37,279 bases of DNA. Origin: Bradyrhizobium sp. GTDB taxonomy: Bacteria; Pseudomonadota; Alphaproteobacteria; Rhizobiales; Xanthobacteraceae. A program made the position numbers and the translations under genes. The notes beneath the pieces are model-generated. The model made no database searches. It was given only the letters and a program-made list of their open reading frames with translations, and had not been told where the DNA came from. Below are positions 28,082-37,279 of the stretch, piece by piece. The stretch is from the NCBI RefSeq assembly GCF_030693485.1, contig NZ_JAUYAN010000274.1, positions 1 through 37,279 of the forward strand. Direction: 5' to 3'. Within the stretch, counting starts at the first letter, position 1; each line of letters begins with the position of its first letter.

Positions 28082-29959
28082 TCAGCCGCCGCCTTTCGCT
28101 ACTCCCTGCAGCACCAGCCGGTTGAGGCGGCCGGCAAACGCGGCCGGGTCTTCCGGCAATTCGCCGTCGAGGATTTGCGCCTGCTCCAGGAGCAGGAAAG
28201 AAAGGTCCGCCCCGTCGGCGCCCTCACCTGAGATCGCCGCCACCAGCGGATGGCGCAAATTGATCTCAAGGATCGGTTTGGTGCCGGCGCCCTTGTTCTG
28301 CCGCGCCAGCAGGCGCTCCAGTTCGCGGTCCGGGCCATGGCTGCCGGCGACCAGGCAGGACGCGCTCGATGTCAGCCGCTGCGAAGCGCGCACGTCGGAG
28401 ACGCGCTCGCCGAGGGTGGCCTTGATGACGGCGATGATACCAGCCTCATCGGCTTCCGGCTTTGTTTCTTCCTTGTTGTCGTCCAGCAGCGGGATCAGTC
28501 CAAAATCGATATCGCCCTGGCTCAACGACTTCAGCGGCTTGCCTTCGAAATCCAGGGGCGCCGAGGTCCAGAACGCATCGACCGGGTCGGTCAGCAGCAG
28601 CACCTCGATGCCGCGGGCGGCGGCCGATTCCAGCTTGGGGTTCGATTTCAGCCGCTCGATGCTGTCGCCGACCAGGAAGTAGACCTCGGTCTGGTTCGGT
28701 TTTGCGTCCGCGAGATACTGCTTCAGTGACCGGTTCTCGCCCGCCGTGGTGGTGAAGCGCGACAGCGCCAGCAATTTTTCGCGCCGCTCGAAATCCTCAT
28801 AGAGTCCTTCCTTGATCACAGGCCCGAAGGCGTCCCAGATCTTCGCGAAATTCTCCGGGTCCTTGTCGCCGAGCGTTTCCAGTTCGCTGACGACCCGCGT
28901 GGTCACCGCCTTCCTGATCTGCGCCAGCTGCGGGTTGTTCTGCAGCATCTCCCTGGAAATGTTGAGCGGCAGGTCCTCGCTGTCGACCACGCCGCGGATG
29001 AAGCGCAGATAGGCCGGCAGCAGGTCGGCGTCGTCGGTGATGAAGACGCGGCGGACATACAGCTTCACCCTGCCCTTGCGCTGCGGCTCGAACAGGTCGA
29101 ACGGTTTGGCCGAGGGCGCGAACAACAGCACGGCGTAGGAGTAACGGCCCTCGGCGCGGTAATGCAGCGTCATCGCCGGCTCGTCGAACGCGGTCGCGAT
29201 CGACTTGTAGGCCTTGGCGTAGTCTTCCGCCGCCAGTTCCGACTTCGAGCGCTGCCACAGCGCGCTGGCCGAATTGATCTGGCGTGGCTCGCCTCCTTCC
29301 GCAACCAGTTCGATCGGAAACTGGATGTTGTCGGAATAGGCGCCGACGATGCGCTCGATCTCGTAAGTCTCGAGATATTTCGTCGCATCGGGTTTCAGAT
29401 GCAGCACGATCTCGGTGCCGCGCGCCACGCGCTTCGCATCTTCCTCGCCGGCCGGGGCGATTTCAAATCCGGCACCGCCGGACGACGACCAGGCCCAGAC
29501 CTCGTCGGCGCCGGCGCGGCGGCTGAATACCTCGATGCGTTCGGCCACCATAAAGGCGGAATAGAAGCCGACGCCGAACTGGCCGATCAGGCCGGCGCCG
29601 TCCTTGGCCTCGGTCAGCCTGGACAGGAAGGATTTGGTGCCGGAGCGGGCGATGGTGCCAAGATTGTCGATCAACTCCTGGCGGTCCATGCCGATGCCGG
29701 TATCGATTACGCGGAGCGTATTGGCTGTCTTGTCGGGCACGATTCGGATCCTGGGCGGCTCGCCGTCCGCGATCAGCCCAGGATGGGCGATCGCCTCATA
29801 GCGCAGCTTGTCGCAGGCATCTGAAGCATTGGAGATCAATTCGCGAAGGAAAATATCGGTTTCGGAATAGACCGAATGCACCATCAGGTGCAGCAATTCG
29901 GCGACCTCGGCCTGGAACGGCTGGGAGACGGGGGTGGTCTCGGTGGTGGTGGCAGTCAT
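28082..29959 (-). CDS. htpG: molecular chaperone HtpG (Hsp90)
   Basis: [103 protein letters not shown]. Confidence 0.98.
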   Translation of the reverse strand: MTATTTETTPVSQPFQAEVAELLHLMVHSVYSETDIFLRELISNASDACDKLRYEAIAHPGLIADGEPPRIRIVPDKTANTLRVIDTGIGMDRQELIDNLGTIARSGTKSFLSRLTEAKDGAGLIGQFGVGFYSAFMVAERIEVFSRRAGADEVWAWSSSGGAGFEIAPAGEEDAKRVARGTEIVLHLKPDATKYLETYEIERIVGAYSDNIQFPIELVAEGGEPRQINSASALWQRSKSELAAEDYAKAYKSIATAFDEPAMTLHYRAEGRYSYAVLLFAPSAKPFDLFEPQRKGRVKLYVRRVFITDDADLLPAYLRFIRGVVDSEDLPLNISREMLQNNPQLAQIRKAVTTRVVSELETLGDKDPENFAKIWDAFGPVIKEGLYEDFERREKLLALSRFTTTAGENRSLKQYLADAKPNQTEVYFLVGDSIERLKSNPKLESAAARGIEVLLLTDPVDAFWTSAPLDFEGKPLKSLSQGDIDFGLIPLLDDNKEETKPEADEAGIIAVIKATLGERVSDVRASQRLTSSASCLVAGSHGPDRELERLLARQNKGAGTKPILEINLRHPLVAAISGEGADGADLSFLLLEQAQILDGELPEDPAAFAGRLNRLVLQGVAKGGG

Positions 29960-30152
29960 TATCGATCTCATTCAAGAATGAACATCCGCAGTGCAGCCTG
30001 ATATAGCGATACCACGTGAGGTGGCAAGATTTGCGACCGGCCGGCATGGAGAACGCCGGGCGGAACCGGGACCAAGGACATCGGGACCAACCATTTGCGG
30101 ATTTTCGGCCCATGGTGGACACTGTGAGGGCCGCAGGGAGACGTGCGCCAAT

Positions 30153-32204
30153 ATGCGAATCGGCATTCGCCTTGCTATTTCCGGACTGGTCCTCGCGTCG
30201 ATCCTGGTGAGCGCCGTCGGCGTCCATCTGCTGTGGTGGCGGACCGCCGAAGCCAACAGCCAGGCGCTGGCGGACACCATCAACCGCCAGATCGTCGCGG
30301 CGGTTGAAAAGGAAGTCACCGTCATCACAACGGAAGCGCGCGCCGCGCATACCGCGATCCGCACCTTGTTCCTGCAGAACGTGCTCGAGACCCGCGAGGC
30401 GGACAAGCGCGAATTCGTCTTCCTGTCGCAATTGCAGTCGCAGCCGAACATTTCATGGGTGGCGTTCGGCTGGCCGGACGGCACGTTCTTCGCCGCGCAC
30501 AAGCTCGGCGATCTGGCGCTGGAAATGATGGAAATCGCGCCGGTCGACGGCGTCGTCAAGCGGCGGGTCGACCAGTACCAGGTGGTGGTCGGCGATATCG
30601 AGTTCGAGAAGCGGCGGTTCGAAGACACCCAATATGCGGTGACCGAACAGGAATGGTTTCGTTCAGGGCTGGCCGCCGACGAACCGCGCTGGTTCAACGT
30701 CACGGCTCATCCGGTCGGACTGCGTCCGTCGATCGCCTTTGCCGGTCCGATCGACGTCTACCAGAAGCGTCAGGGCGTTCTCGCCATCATCATCGAATAT
30801 ACCCGCCTCGCCCGGTTCCTGTCGCAGCTCTCGGTCGGAGCGTCCGGTGCGGCATTCATCCTGGGCAGCGATGGCACGACGATCGCCGCTCCCGATCCGG
30901 ATGCCGATGAACTGAACATGCAGCGGTCCGACCAGCCATTGCTCGGGATCGCCCGGCGCGCGGTCGGACAGGCCAGCGGCTCCGGTTCCGAGAAAAAGGC
31001 CGGTGGTCACGTCAGGCTCGAACAGGCCGGCGAGGCCTATGCGGTCAGCCTCACGCCGCTCGCCTTTCCGGGCTGGACGCTGGCGACCGTGATTCCGGAA
31101 AAGGAATTTCTCGGTCCGATCGAGGCGACGATCCGGAAACTGCTGATGGGTCTCGCCGTGCTGATTCTGGCCGCCGGCCTGTTTTCCGCATGGCTGGCCC
31201 GGCGTCTCATCGCCACGCCGCTGATTGTCGTGGTCGATGAACTCAAGCACGTCGCCCGCTTCGATCTCGACAAGGTCCGCCGCCACGCCTCTCGTGTCAC
31301 CGAGATCGAGAATCTGTCGGGCGCCATCGCCGATATGGCGGGCGGGCTCGCCGCGTTCCGGAAATACATTCCCGCCGATCTGGTCAGAACTCTGGTTAGC
31401 GAAGGCGTCGAACCTCGCCCCGGCGGCTCGATCAAGCCGCTGACGATCCTGTTCGCCGATATCGCCGGCTTCACCGGATTGTCCGAGCGGCTCGGCGACC
31501 GCATCGTCCCGCTGCTCTCCAGCTATCTCGACACCATGTCGCGCGAGGTCAGCAGCCATCACGGCACCATCGATAAATTCATCGGCGACGCGGTGATGGC
31601 GTTTTGGGGCGCACCGGCCGCCAACCCCGATCACGCCGTCGACGCCTGCCGCGCCGCGCTTGCCTGCCAGCGCGCGCTCCGGGAGTCCGGCCTGGCCGAC
31701 GATGCCGGCTTGCCGCTGCGGGTGCGGATCGGCCTCAATTCCGGCGACGTGCTGGTCGGCAATATCGGCTCCGAGGTCCGCCTCAATTATACGGTGATCG
31801 GCGACGCCGTGAACGTCGCCAGCCGGCTGGAAGGCGCCAACAAGGAGTATGGCACCGACATCATCATCGGCGAGGAAACCCGCCGCCTCGCCGGCGATCG
31901 GATCCTGGTTCGTGAACTCGACCGCCTGACGGTTTACGGCCGCGCGCACGGCATCGCGGTCTATGAATTGCTGGGGATGGCGGAGGACAATGCGGTGCTA
32001 CCGCCCTGCATGGCGTTGTATGAATCCGGCCTATCCGCCTATCGCGACCGCCGCTTCGAAGCGGCCGCCGAATTGTTCGAGCAGGCGCTGCAGGCGCGCG
32101 ACGGGGACCAGCCCGCGCGCATGATGCTCGAACGCTGCCGCAGCCTTGTTCGACAGCCGCCGGGCGACGAATGGGATGCGACCAACGCCTTGCAAGCCAA
32201 ATAG
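30153..32204 (+). CDS. membrane-bound class III adenylate cyclase with periplasmic sensor and HAMP-like linker
   Basis: N-terminal TM, extracytoplasmic Cache-like region, second TM (LLMGLAVLILAAGLFSAWLARRLI), then LTILFADIAGFTGLSERLGDRIVPLLSSYLD...GTIDKFIGDAVMAFWGAP...RIGLNSGDVLVGNIGSEVRLNYTVIGDAVNVASRLEG. Confidence 0.93.
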   Translation: MRIGIRLAISGLVLASILVSAVGVHLLWWRTAEANSQALADTINRQIVAAVEKEVTVITTEARAAHTAIRTLFLQNVLETREADKREFVFLSQLQSQPNISWVAFGWPDGTFFAAHKLGDLALEMMEIAPVDGVVKRRVDQYQVVVGDIEFEKRRFEDTQYAVTEQEWFRSGLAADEPRWFNVTAHPVGLRPSIAFAGPIDVYQKRQGVLAIIIEYTRLARFLSQLSVGASGAAFILGSDGTTIAAPDPDADELNMQRSDQPLLGIARRAVGQASGSGSEKKAGGHVRLEQAGEAYAVSLTPLAFPGWTLATVIPEKEFLGPIEATIRKLLMGLAVLILAAGLFSAWLARRLIATPLIVVVDELKHVARFDLDKVRRHASRVTEIENLSGAIADMAGGLAAFRKYIPADLVRTLVSEGVEPRPGGSIKPLTILFADIAGFTGLSERLGDRIVPLLSSYLDTMSREVSSHHGTIDKFIGDAVMAFWGAPAANPDHAVDACRAALACQRALRESGLADDAGLPLRVRIGLNSGDVLVGNIGSEVRLNYTVIGDAVNVASRLEGANKEYGTDIIIGEETRRLAGDRILVRELDRLTVYGRAHGIAVYELLGMAEDNAVLPPCMALYESGLSAYRDRRFEAAAELFEQALQARDGDQPARMMLERCRSLVRQPPGDEWDATNALQAK

Positions 32205-32271
32205 TATGGGTGCCGGTTTCCCGCTCTTGCACAACCATCACGGGTTTGTGATAGCAGGCGGTGACGACATC

Positions 32272-32297
32272 GTAACGGCTCCGACACCAGGCCCGTA
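32272..32297 (+). promoter_or_regulatory. candidate ECF promoter upstream of bufferin operon
   Basis: gtaacg-N16-cgta; resembles the GTAACC-N16-CGAA pattern recalled for Caulobacter SigF-type promoters that drive DUF2282/DUF692 operons. Confidence 0.35.
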
Positions 32298-32343
32298 ATT
32301 TGGGAATGCTTTCGCAGCTGAAGTTTCAAGGAAGGATCGCCTC

Positions 32344-32640
32344 ATGAGTTCCAAAACGGCCCTCGCCAACGCCACCATCGCCGGCTCCCTCGCCGCCGCG
32401 CTTGCCATGATCGCGGCTCCGACGTTCGCGGGGCCAAAGCTGCCGCAGCCGACCATGGACAAGTGCTTCGGCATCGCCTTGAAAGGCGAGAATGATTGCG
32501 GGGCGGGCGCCGGCACCACTTGCGCCGGTACCGCCAAAACCGACTACCAGGGCGATGCCTGGAAGTACGTCGCCAAAGGGACCTGCGCGAGCATCAAGAC
32601 CCCGAAGGGCACCGGCTCGCTCGAGCCCACCAAGTCCTGA
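32344..32640 (+). CDS. bufA: DUF2282 / BufA1-type RiPP precursor (bufferin) with signal peptide and four Cys
   Basis: [98 protein letters not shown]; the Cys pattern and downstream MNIO gene are diagnostic. Confidence 0.88.
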   Translation: MSSKTALANATIAGSLAAALAMIAAPTFAGPKLPQPTMDKCFGIALKGENDCGAGAGTTCAGTAKTDYQGDAWKYVAKGTCASIKTPKGTGSLEPTKS

Positions 32641-32667
32641 ACCGAAACCGCCAAGCGAGTTCAGCGG

Positions 32668-33525
32668 ATGTCCATCGCTGCCTGTTTGCCGGCCTCGGCC
32701 GGCGTCGGCTTCAAGCCCGAGCACGGGGCGGCCATTCTGGCCGCCGCGCAGCCGATCGGATTCTTCGAGGTCCATGCCGAGAACTACATGGGAGCCGGCG
32801 GGCCGCCGCATGCGCAGCTCACCGCGTTGCGCGAACGCTATGCGCTGTCGGTGCACGGCGTCGGGCTGTCGATCGGCTCGACCGGGCCGCTGCATCGCGC
32901 GCACCTGACGAGGCTGCGCCAGCTGTGCGATCGCTATGCGCCGGCCAGCTTTTCCGAACATCTTGCCTGGTCGTCGCATGACGGCGTCTACTTCAACGAT
33001 CTGCTGCCGCTGCCTTACACCGAAGCGACGCTGGCGCGTGTCGCCGATCACGTCGACCAAGTGCAGACCGCGCTGGGGCGGCGGATGCTGCTGGAAAATC
33101 CGTCGACCTATCTCGACTTCACCGAGAGCACGATCGCGGAAGTCGATTTCCTCGCCGAGATATCGCGGCGCACCGGCTGCGGATTGCTGCTCGACATCAA
33201 CAACGTCTTCGTCTCGGCCACCAACCACGGCACGTCGGCGCTGGACTATCTCGACCGGTTTCCGCTGGACCGGGTTTTCGAAATTCACCTGGGCGGTCAC
33301 GATGCCGATACCGACGATGTCGGAGAGCCGGTGCTGATCGACAGCCACCGCGTGGCGGTCGCGGACGAAGTCTGGGCGCTGTACCGCCAGGTGATCGCCC
33401 GCACCGGTGCGCTGCCGACCCTGATCGAATGGGACAACGATGTGCCGGACTGGCCGACGCTGCGCGCCGAGGCCGGCGCCGCCCAACGCATCCTGTCGGG
33501 TGCGGCGCCCGAGTCGGCGGCTTGA
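32668..33525 (+). CDS. bufB: DUF692 multinuclear non-heme iron oxidative enzyme (MNIO), BufB
   Basis: [118 protein letters not shown]. Confidence 0.94.
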   Translation: MSIAACLPASAGVGFKPEHGAAILAAAQPIGFFEVHAENYMGAGGPPHAQLTALRERYALSVHGVGLSIGSTGPLHRAHLTRLRQLCDRYAPASFSEHLAWSSHDGVYFNDLLPLPYTEATLARVADHVDQVQTALGRRMLLENPSTYLDFTESTIAEVDFLAEISRRTGCGLLLDINNVFVSATNHGTSALDYLDRFPLDRVFEIHLGGHDADTDDVGEPVLIDSHRVAVADEVWALYRQVIARTGALPTLIEWDNDVPDWPTLRAEAGAAQRILSGAAPESAA

Positions 33526-33533
33526 GCGACGCC

Positions 33534-34334
33534 ATGCCCGTGACATACGAAGCATCTTTTGCGAAAGCGCTGTTCGGTGCCGAACCGGCCCTTCCGCCGG
33601 GTATCGACGCGCACTCCGCCGCCGCTCCGGCGCGGCGCTTTGCCATCTACCGCAACAACGTCATGGCAAGTCTTGCCGCAGCGCTGGCGCGACGCTATCC
33701 CGTCATCGAACGGCTGGTCGGCGGCGAATTCTTCGGCGCGATGGCGCGGCAATTCGTGATCAAGCATCCGCCGCGTTCGCCGTTGCTGGCGCAGTATGGT
33801 GAGGCGTTCGCCGACTTCATCACCGGGTTCAAGCCGGCGCGGGAACTGCCTTACCTTGCGGACGTGGCGCGGCTCGAAGCGGCGCGCACCCGCGCCTACC
33901 ATGCGGAAGACGCCGTGCCGCTCGGTGCGGACAGCTTCGCGGCGCTCGATGCCGAAGCCCTCGGAGACATCCGCCTCCTTCTGCATCCCTCGGCCGCCAT
34001 CCTGCGCTCGCCGTTCCCGGTCGTGACGATCTGGGCGATGAACAGCGGCGAACTCGAGCCGCAGCCGATCGAGACCGGGCACGGCGAGGACGCCCTCGTC
34101 GTCCGGCCGCATCTCGACGTCGAAATCCGCGCGCTGCCGCCGGGCGGCGCGACGTTCCTGCAGTCGCTCGCCGACGGCCTGCCGCTGCGCGATGCCATCG
34201 CCGCCGCGCTCGCCGACCACACCGGTTTCGATCTCACCGGCAATCTCGCAGGCCTGATCGGCTCAGGCGTCGCCCGCGCCATCCTGTCTCCGGCGGCGGC
34301 GGTTGCGGAAAAATCCGATATGGCGATACCATGA
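33534..34334 (+). CDS. bufC: DUF2063 partner protein, BufC
   Basis: Start 33534: MPVTYEASFAKALFGAEPALPPG...ARRFAIYRNNVMASLAAALARRYPVIERLVGGEFFGAMARQFVIKHPPRSPLLAQYGEAFADFI typical of DUF2063. Confidence 0.9.
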   Translation: MPVTYEASFAKALFGAEPALPPGIDAHSAAAPARRFAIYRNNVMASLAAALARRYPVIERLVGGEFFGAMARQFVIKHPPRSPLLAQYGEAFADFITGFKPARELPYLADVARLEAARTRAYHAEDAVPLGADSFAALDAEALGDIRLLLHPSAAILRSPFPVVTIWAMNSGELEPQPIETGHGEDALVVRPHLDVEIRALPPGGATFLQSLADGLPLRDAIAAALADHTGFDLTGNLAGLIGSGVARAILSPAAAVAEKSDMAIP

Positions 34335-34389
34335 TGGCCGGCAAGCTTCGCCGCACCGCGCCCGCGCAAATCCTCGCAGAAGGACCATC

Positions 34390-36006
34390 ATGGCAAGAAC
34401 CGGGTTTGATATGGAGTTCGACGTCGTGGTGGCCGGCGCCGGATCGGCCGGATGCGTGGTGGCGGCGCGGCTGACGGAAAACCCCGGGATTTCGCTATGC
34501 GTGATCGAGGCCGGCGGGCGCGACCGCAATCCCTGGATTCATATTCCCCGGGGATTCGGCAAGCTCGTGCCCAACCCTGATATCAACTGGGGTTACGAGA
34601 CCGAACCGGAGCCGGGACTGGGCGGCCGCAGCATCATCTGGCCACGCGGCAAGGTGGTGGGCGGATCGGGCTCCATCAACGGGCTGGTGTTCCTGCGCGG
34701 CGCGCCGAGCGACTACGACGATTGGCAGCGGCTCGGCGCGCAAGGCTGGGGCTACAAGGACGTGCTGCCCTATTTCAAGCGGATGGAGCATTGCGTCGAT
34801 GGCGCGGACGCGTGGCGCGGCACCGGCGGCCCGATCACGGTCTCCAACGTCAAGCGGCCCTCGACGGTGGCGAAGGCCTTTGTCGAGGCCTGCGAGCGCC
34901 TGCAATATGCGCGCAACCCGGACTTCAACGGCGAGCGCATCGACGGGGTCGGTTTTGCGCCGCTCAACGTCCACAATGGCTGGCGCCGCTCGACCGCGGT
35001 TGGCTATCTCCGGCCCAACCTTTCCCGGAAAAACCTGGAATTAATGACCAGAACCCATGTCCGGAAAATCCTGTTCGAGGGACGTCGCGCCGTCGGAGTC
35101 GAGGTCGAGCGCGACGGCAAAATCCAGCGCATCGGCGCGCGGCGGGAGCTGATCCTGTCCGGCGGCGCCATCAACTCGCCGGTGCTGCTGCTGGCCTCCG
35201 GCATCGGCCCGGCGGGCGAGCTGGCGCAGCACGGTATCGACGTGAAGCTGGACCTGCCCGGCGTCGGCAAGAACCTGCAGGATCATTATCAGGCGAGCTT
35301 TGCGTTCAAGACCAATAGCGGCGACACGCTCAATGAAGCCGTGATGAACCCGGTCAAGTCGGCCAGGATGGCGCTGCAATGGCTGTTCACCGGGACCGGC
35401 CAGCTCGCGGTCGGCGCCACTGAAGCGACGCTGTTCGCCAAATCCAGCTCCTCCGAACCGGTGCCGGATCTCCAGTACCAGGTGCTGAATTTCTCTTCCG
35501 ATAGTCTAAAGCTCGGATTGCACCGCTGGCCGGGCTTTACCTTCATCTTCAGCGTCTGCCGGCCGAAGAGCCGCGGCGAGATCACGCTGCGCGACGCCGC
35601 GGGCCGCACCGCGCCGCGCATCCTCGCCAATTACCTTGTTCATCCCGACGACATGCGCATCATGCAGGCCGGCTTTCGCATCGGGCGGCAGATCGCCGCG
35701 ACCGAGCCGTTCCGCGCGCTGGTGACCGAACAGATCCGGCCCAATCCTGCGATCGAAAGCGACGACGAAATCGCCGACTTCGTCCGCGGCATGGGCTCGA
35801 CGGTCTATCATCCCTGCGGCACCTGCCGGATGGGCGAGGATGCCCGCGCCGTGGTGGATAGCTCGCTGCGCGTCCGCGGTATCGACGGCTTGCGCGTGGT
35901 CGACGCTTCCGTGATGCCGGCGATGCCGTCGCCGAACATTCATCCCGCCACCATCATGGTTGCGGAAAAGAGTTCCGACCTCATCGCGCAGGCGCTGAGG
36001 CATTAA
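34390..36006 (+). CDS. GMC family FAD-dependent oxidoreductase (choline dehydrogenase-like)
   Basis: FDVVVAGAGSAGCVVAARLTENPGISLCVIEAGG, WPRGKVVGGSGSINGLVFLRG, LSGGAINSPVLLLASGIGPAGEL, HPCGTCRMGEDARAVVDSSLRVRGIDGLRVVDASVMP. Confidence 0.96.
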   Translation: MARTGFDMEFDVVVAGAGSAGCVVAARLTENPGISLCVIEAGGRDRNPWIHIPRGFGKLVPNPDINWGYETEPEPGLGGRSIIWPRGKVVGGSGSINGLVFLRGAPSDYDDWQRLGAQGWGYKDVLPYFKRMEHCVDGADAWRGTGGPITVSNVKRPSTVAKAFVEACERLQYARNPDFNGERIDGVGFAPLNVHNGWRRSTAVGYLRPNLSRKNLELMTRTHVRKILFEGRRAVGVEVERDGKIQRIGARRELILSGGAINSPVLLLASGIGPAGELAQHGIDVKLDLPGVGKNLQDHYQASFAFKTNSGDTLNEAVMNPVKSARMALQWLFTGTGQLAVGATEATLFAKSSSSEPVPDLQYQVLNFSSDSLKLGLHRWPGFTFIFSVCRPKSRGEITLRDAAGRTAPRILANYLVHPDDMRIMQAGFRIGRQIAATEPFRALVTEQIRPNPAIESDDEIADFVRGMGSTVYHPCGTCRMGEDARAVVDSSLRVRGIDGLRVVDASVMPAMPSPNIHPATIMVAEKSSDLIAQALRH

Positions 36007-36013
36007 GGCTTCG

Positions 36014-37279
36014 ATGAAAAGCGGCGCAAGCCGAACTGCAAACAAGAAAACAAAGGGAAACGCCGTGACGAAAACATCCAGAGTAAAGAGCGTCGAAATT
36101 CTCGCCTGCGACGCCGGCTGGCGGAACTATCATTTCGTCAAGGTCTCGACCGAGCACGGCGTGGTCGGCTGGAGTGAATATGACGAGGGGTTTGGCGCGC
36201 CCGGCGTCGGCACGGCGATCCAGCGGCTGTCCGGCCGCGTCGTCGGACAGGACGTCATGGCGCATGAGCGGATCTTTGCCGAGCTGTCCGCGGCGACCCG
36301 CCCCGCTACCGGCGGCGTGGTGGCACTGGCGCTTGGCGCCATCGAGAACGCACTGCTCGACGCCAAGGCCAAGTTGCTCGGCGTGCCCTGCTACGAACTG
36401 CTCGGCGGCAAGATCCGCGACCGCGTCCGGGTCTACTGGTCGCATTGCGCCACCTGGCGCATCAACCATCCCGGCTGGTACAAGCCGGCGATCACCGACC
36501 TCGACGGCGTCAAGGCGATCGGTCGCGAGGTCCGCGAGAAGAAATTCACCGCGCTGAAGACCAACATTTTCACCTACACCGACGGCAAGCCGCAGGGCTG
36601 GCGGCCCGGTTTTGGTGTGCCGTTCGAGCCGGAGATCAATGTCGACCGCAAGGTGCTGCGCGACCTGCGCATGCATCTGGAAGCCATCCGCGACGGCGCC
36701 GGGCCCGATGTCGATATCCTGCTCGACCTCAACTTCAACGCCAAGACCGAAGGCTATCTCAAAATCCTGCGCACCATCGCCGACCTCGACATGTTCTGGA
36801 TCGAGATCGACAGTTTCAGCCCGGAAGCGCTGGGCTATATCCGACGGCAGAGCCCGCACCCCATATCGTCCTGCGAGACGCTACTCGGCCTGCGCGAATT
36901 CCTGCCCTATTTCCGCGAGCAGGCGATGGATGTCGCGATCATCGACACGCCGTGGAACGGGGTCTGGCAGTCGATGAAGATCGCGGCCTCCGCCGAAGCC
37001 CACGAGGTCAACGTCGCGCCGCATAATTTCTACGGCCACCTCTGCAGCATGATGAACGCGCATTTTTGCGCGGCGGTGCCGAATTTGCGGATCATGGAAA
37101 TCGACATCGACCGGCTGGAGTGGGACCACGAACTGTTCACCCATTTGCCCGAGATCGTCGACGGCTACCTCGTGGTCCCCGACCGCCCCGGCTGGGGCAC
37201 CGAACCCAACGAGGAAGCGCTGCGCGCGCATCCGCCGAAGGGACTCGGCGGGCTGTTGAATTATGGGCAGAAGAAATAG
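36014..37279 (+). CDS. mandelate racemase / muconate lactonizing enzyme family (enolase superfamily) protein
   Basis: VALALGAIENALLDAKAKLLGVPCYELLGGKIRDRVRVYWSH, DILLDLNFNAKTEGYLKI, FWIEID, SSCETLLGLREF; stop codon tag is the last three bases of the window. Confidence 0.9.
   Translation: MKSGASRTANKKTKGNAVTKTSRVKSVEILACDAGWRNYHFVKVSTEHGVVGWSEYDEGFGAPGVGTAIQRLSGRVVGQDVMAHERIFAELSAATRPATGGVVALALGAIENALLDAKAKLLGVPCYELLGGKIRDRVRVYWSHCATWRINHPGWYKPAITDLDGVKAIGREVREKKFTALKTNIFTYTDGKPQGWRPGFGVPFEPEINVDRKVLRDLRMHLEAIRDGAGPDVDILLDLNFNAKTEGYLKILRTIADLDMFWIEIDSFSPEALGYIRRQSPHPISSCETLLGLREFLPYFREQAMDVAIIDTPWNGVWQSMKIAASAEAHEVNVAPHNFYGHLCSMMNAHFCAAVPNLRIMEIDIDRLEWDHELFTHLPEIVDGYLVVPDRPGWGTEPNEEALRAHPPKGLGGLLNYGQKK

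Overview
This 37.3-kb GC-rich window looks chromosomal and alphaproteobacterial, probably Bradyrhizobium/Rhodopseudomonas-like (inferred from protein style and repeats; not verified). From left to right it holds: an M3 peptidase cut by the left edge; a polyamine block (ornithine/lysine decarboxylase with a long structured 5' leader, GNAT, RidA, Rnk-like protein, homospermidine synthase); a zinc-uptake operon (His-rich microprotein, ABC ATPase, permease, SBP, His-rich COG0523 GTPase, WD40 protein) behind a Zur-box-like palindrome; an ECF sigma/anti-sigma pair divergent from a secreted DsrE-like protein; a split two-gene permease; crcB; sodB; a GNAT protein; a MATE transporter; a decayed DUF2147 gene; a chvE-gguAB-type sugar ABC operon; a DUF3095 protein; a nitrilase-like protein of unknown role; htpG; an adenylate cyclase; a bufferin-type RiPP operon (DUF2282/DUF692-MNIO/DUF2063); a GMC oxidoreductase; and an enolase-superfamily protein. 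The strongest candidates for new biology are: (1) the ECF system, where the anti-sigma factor's periplasmic domain is a clear paralogue of the divergently encoded secreted protein, with mirrored GGGAATAA promoter-like elements between them; (2) the extended zinc operon with a His-rich microprotein and a translationally coupled GTPase-WD40 pair; (3) the large nitrilase-fold protein paired with a 62-aa ORF; and (4) the compact bufferin operon. All functional assignments come from reading sequence and motifs by eye; no database search was run.
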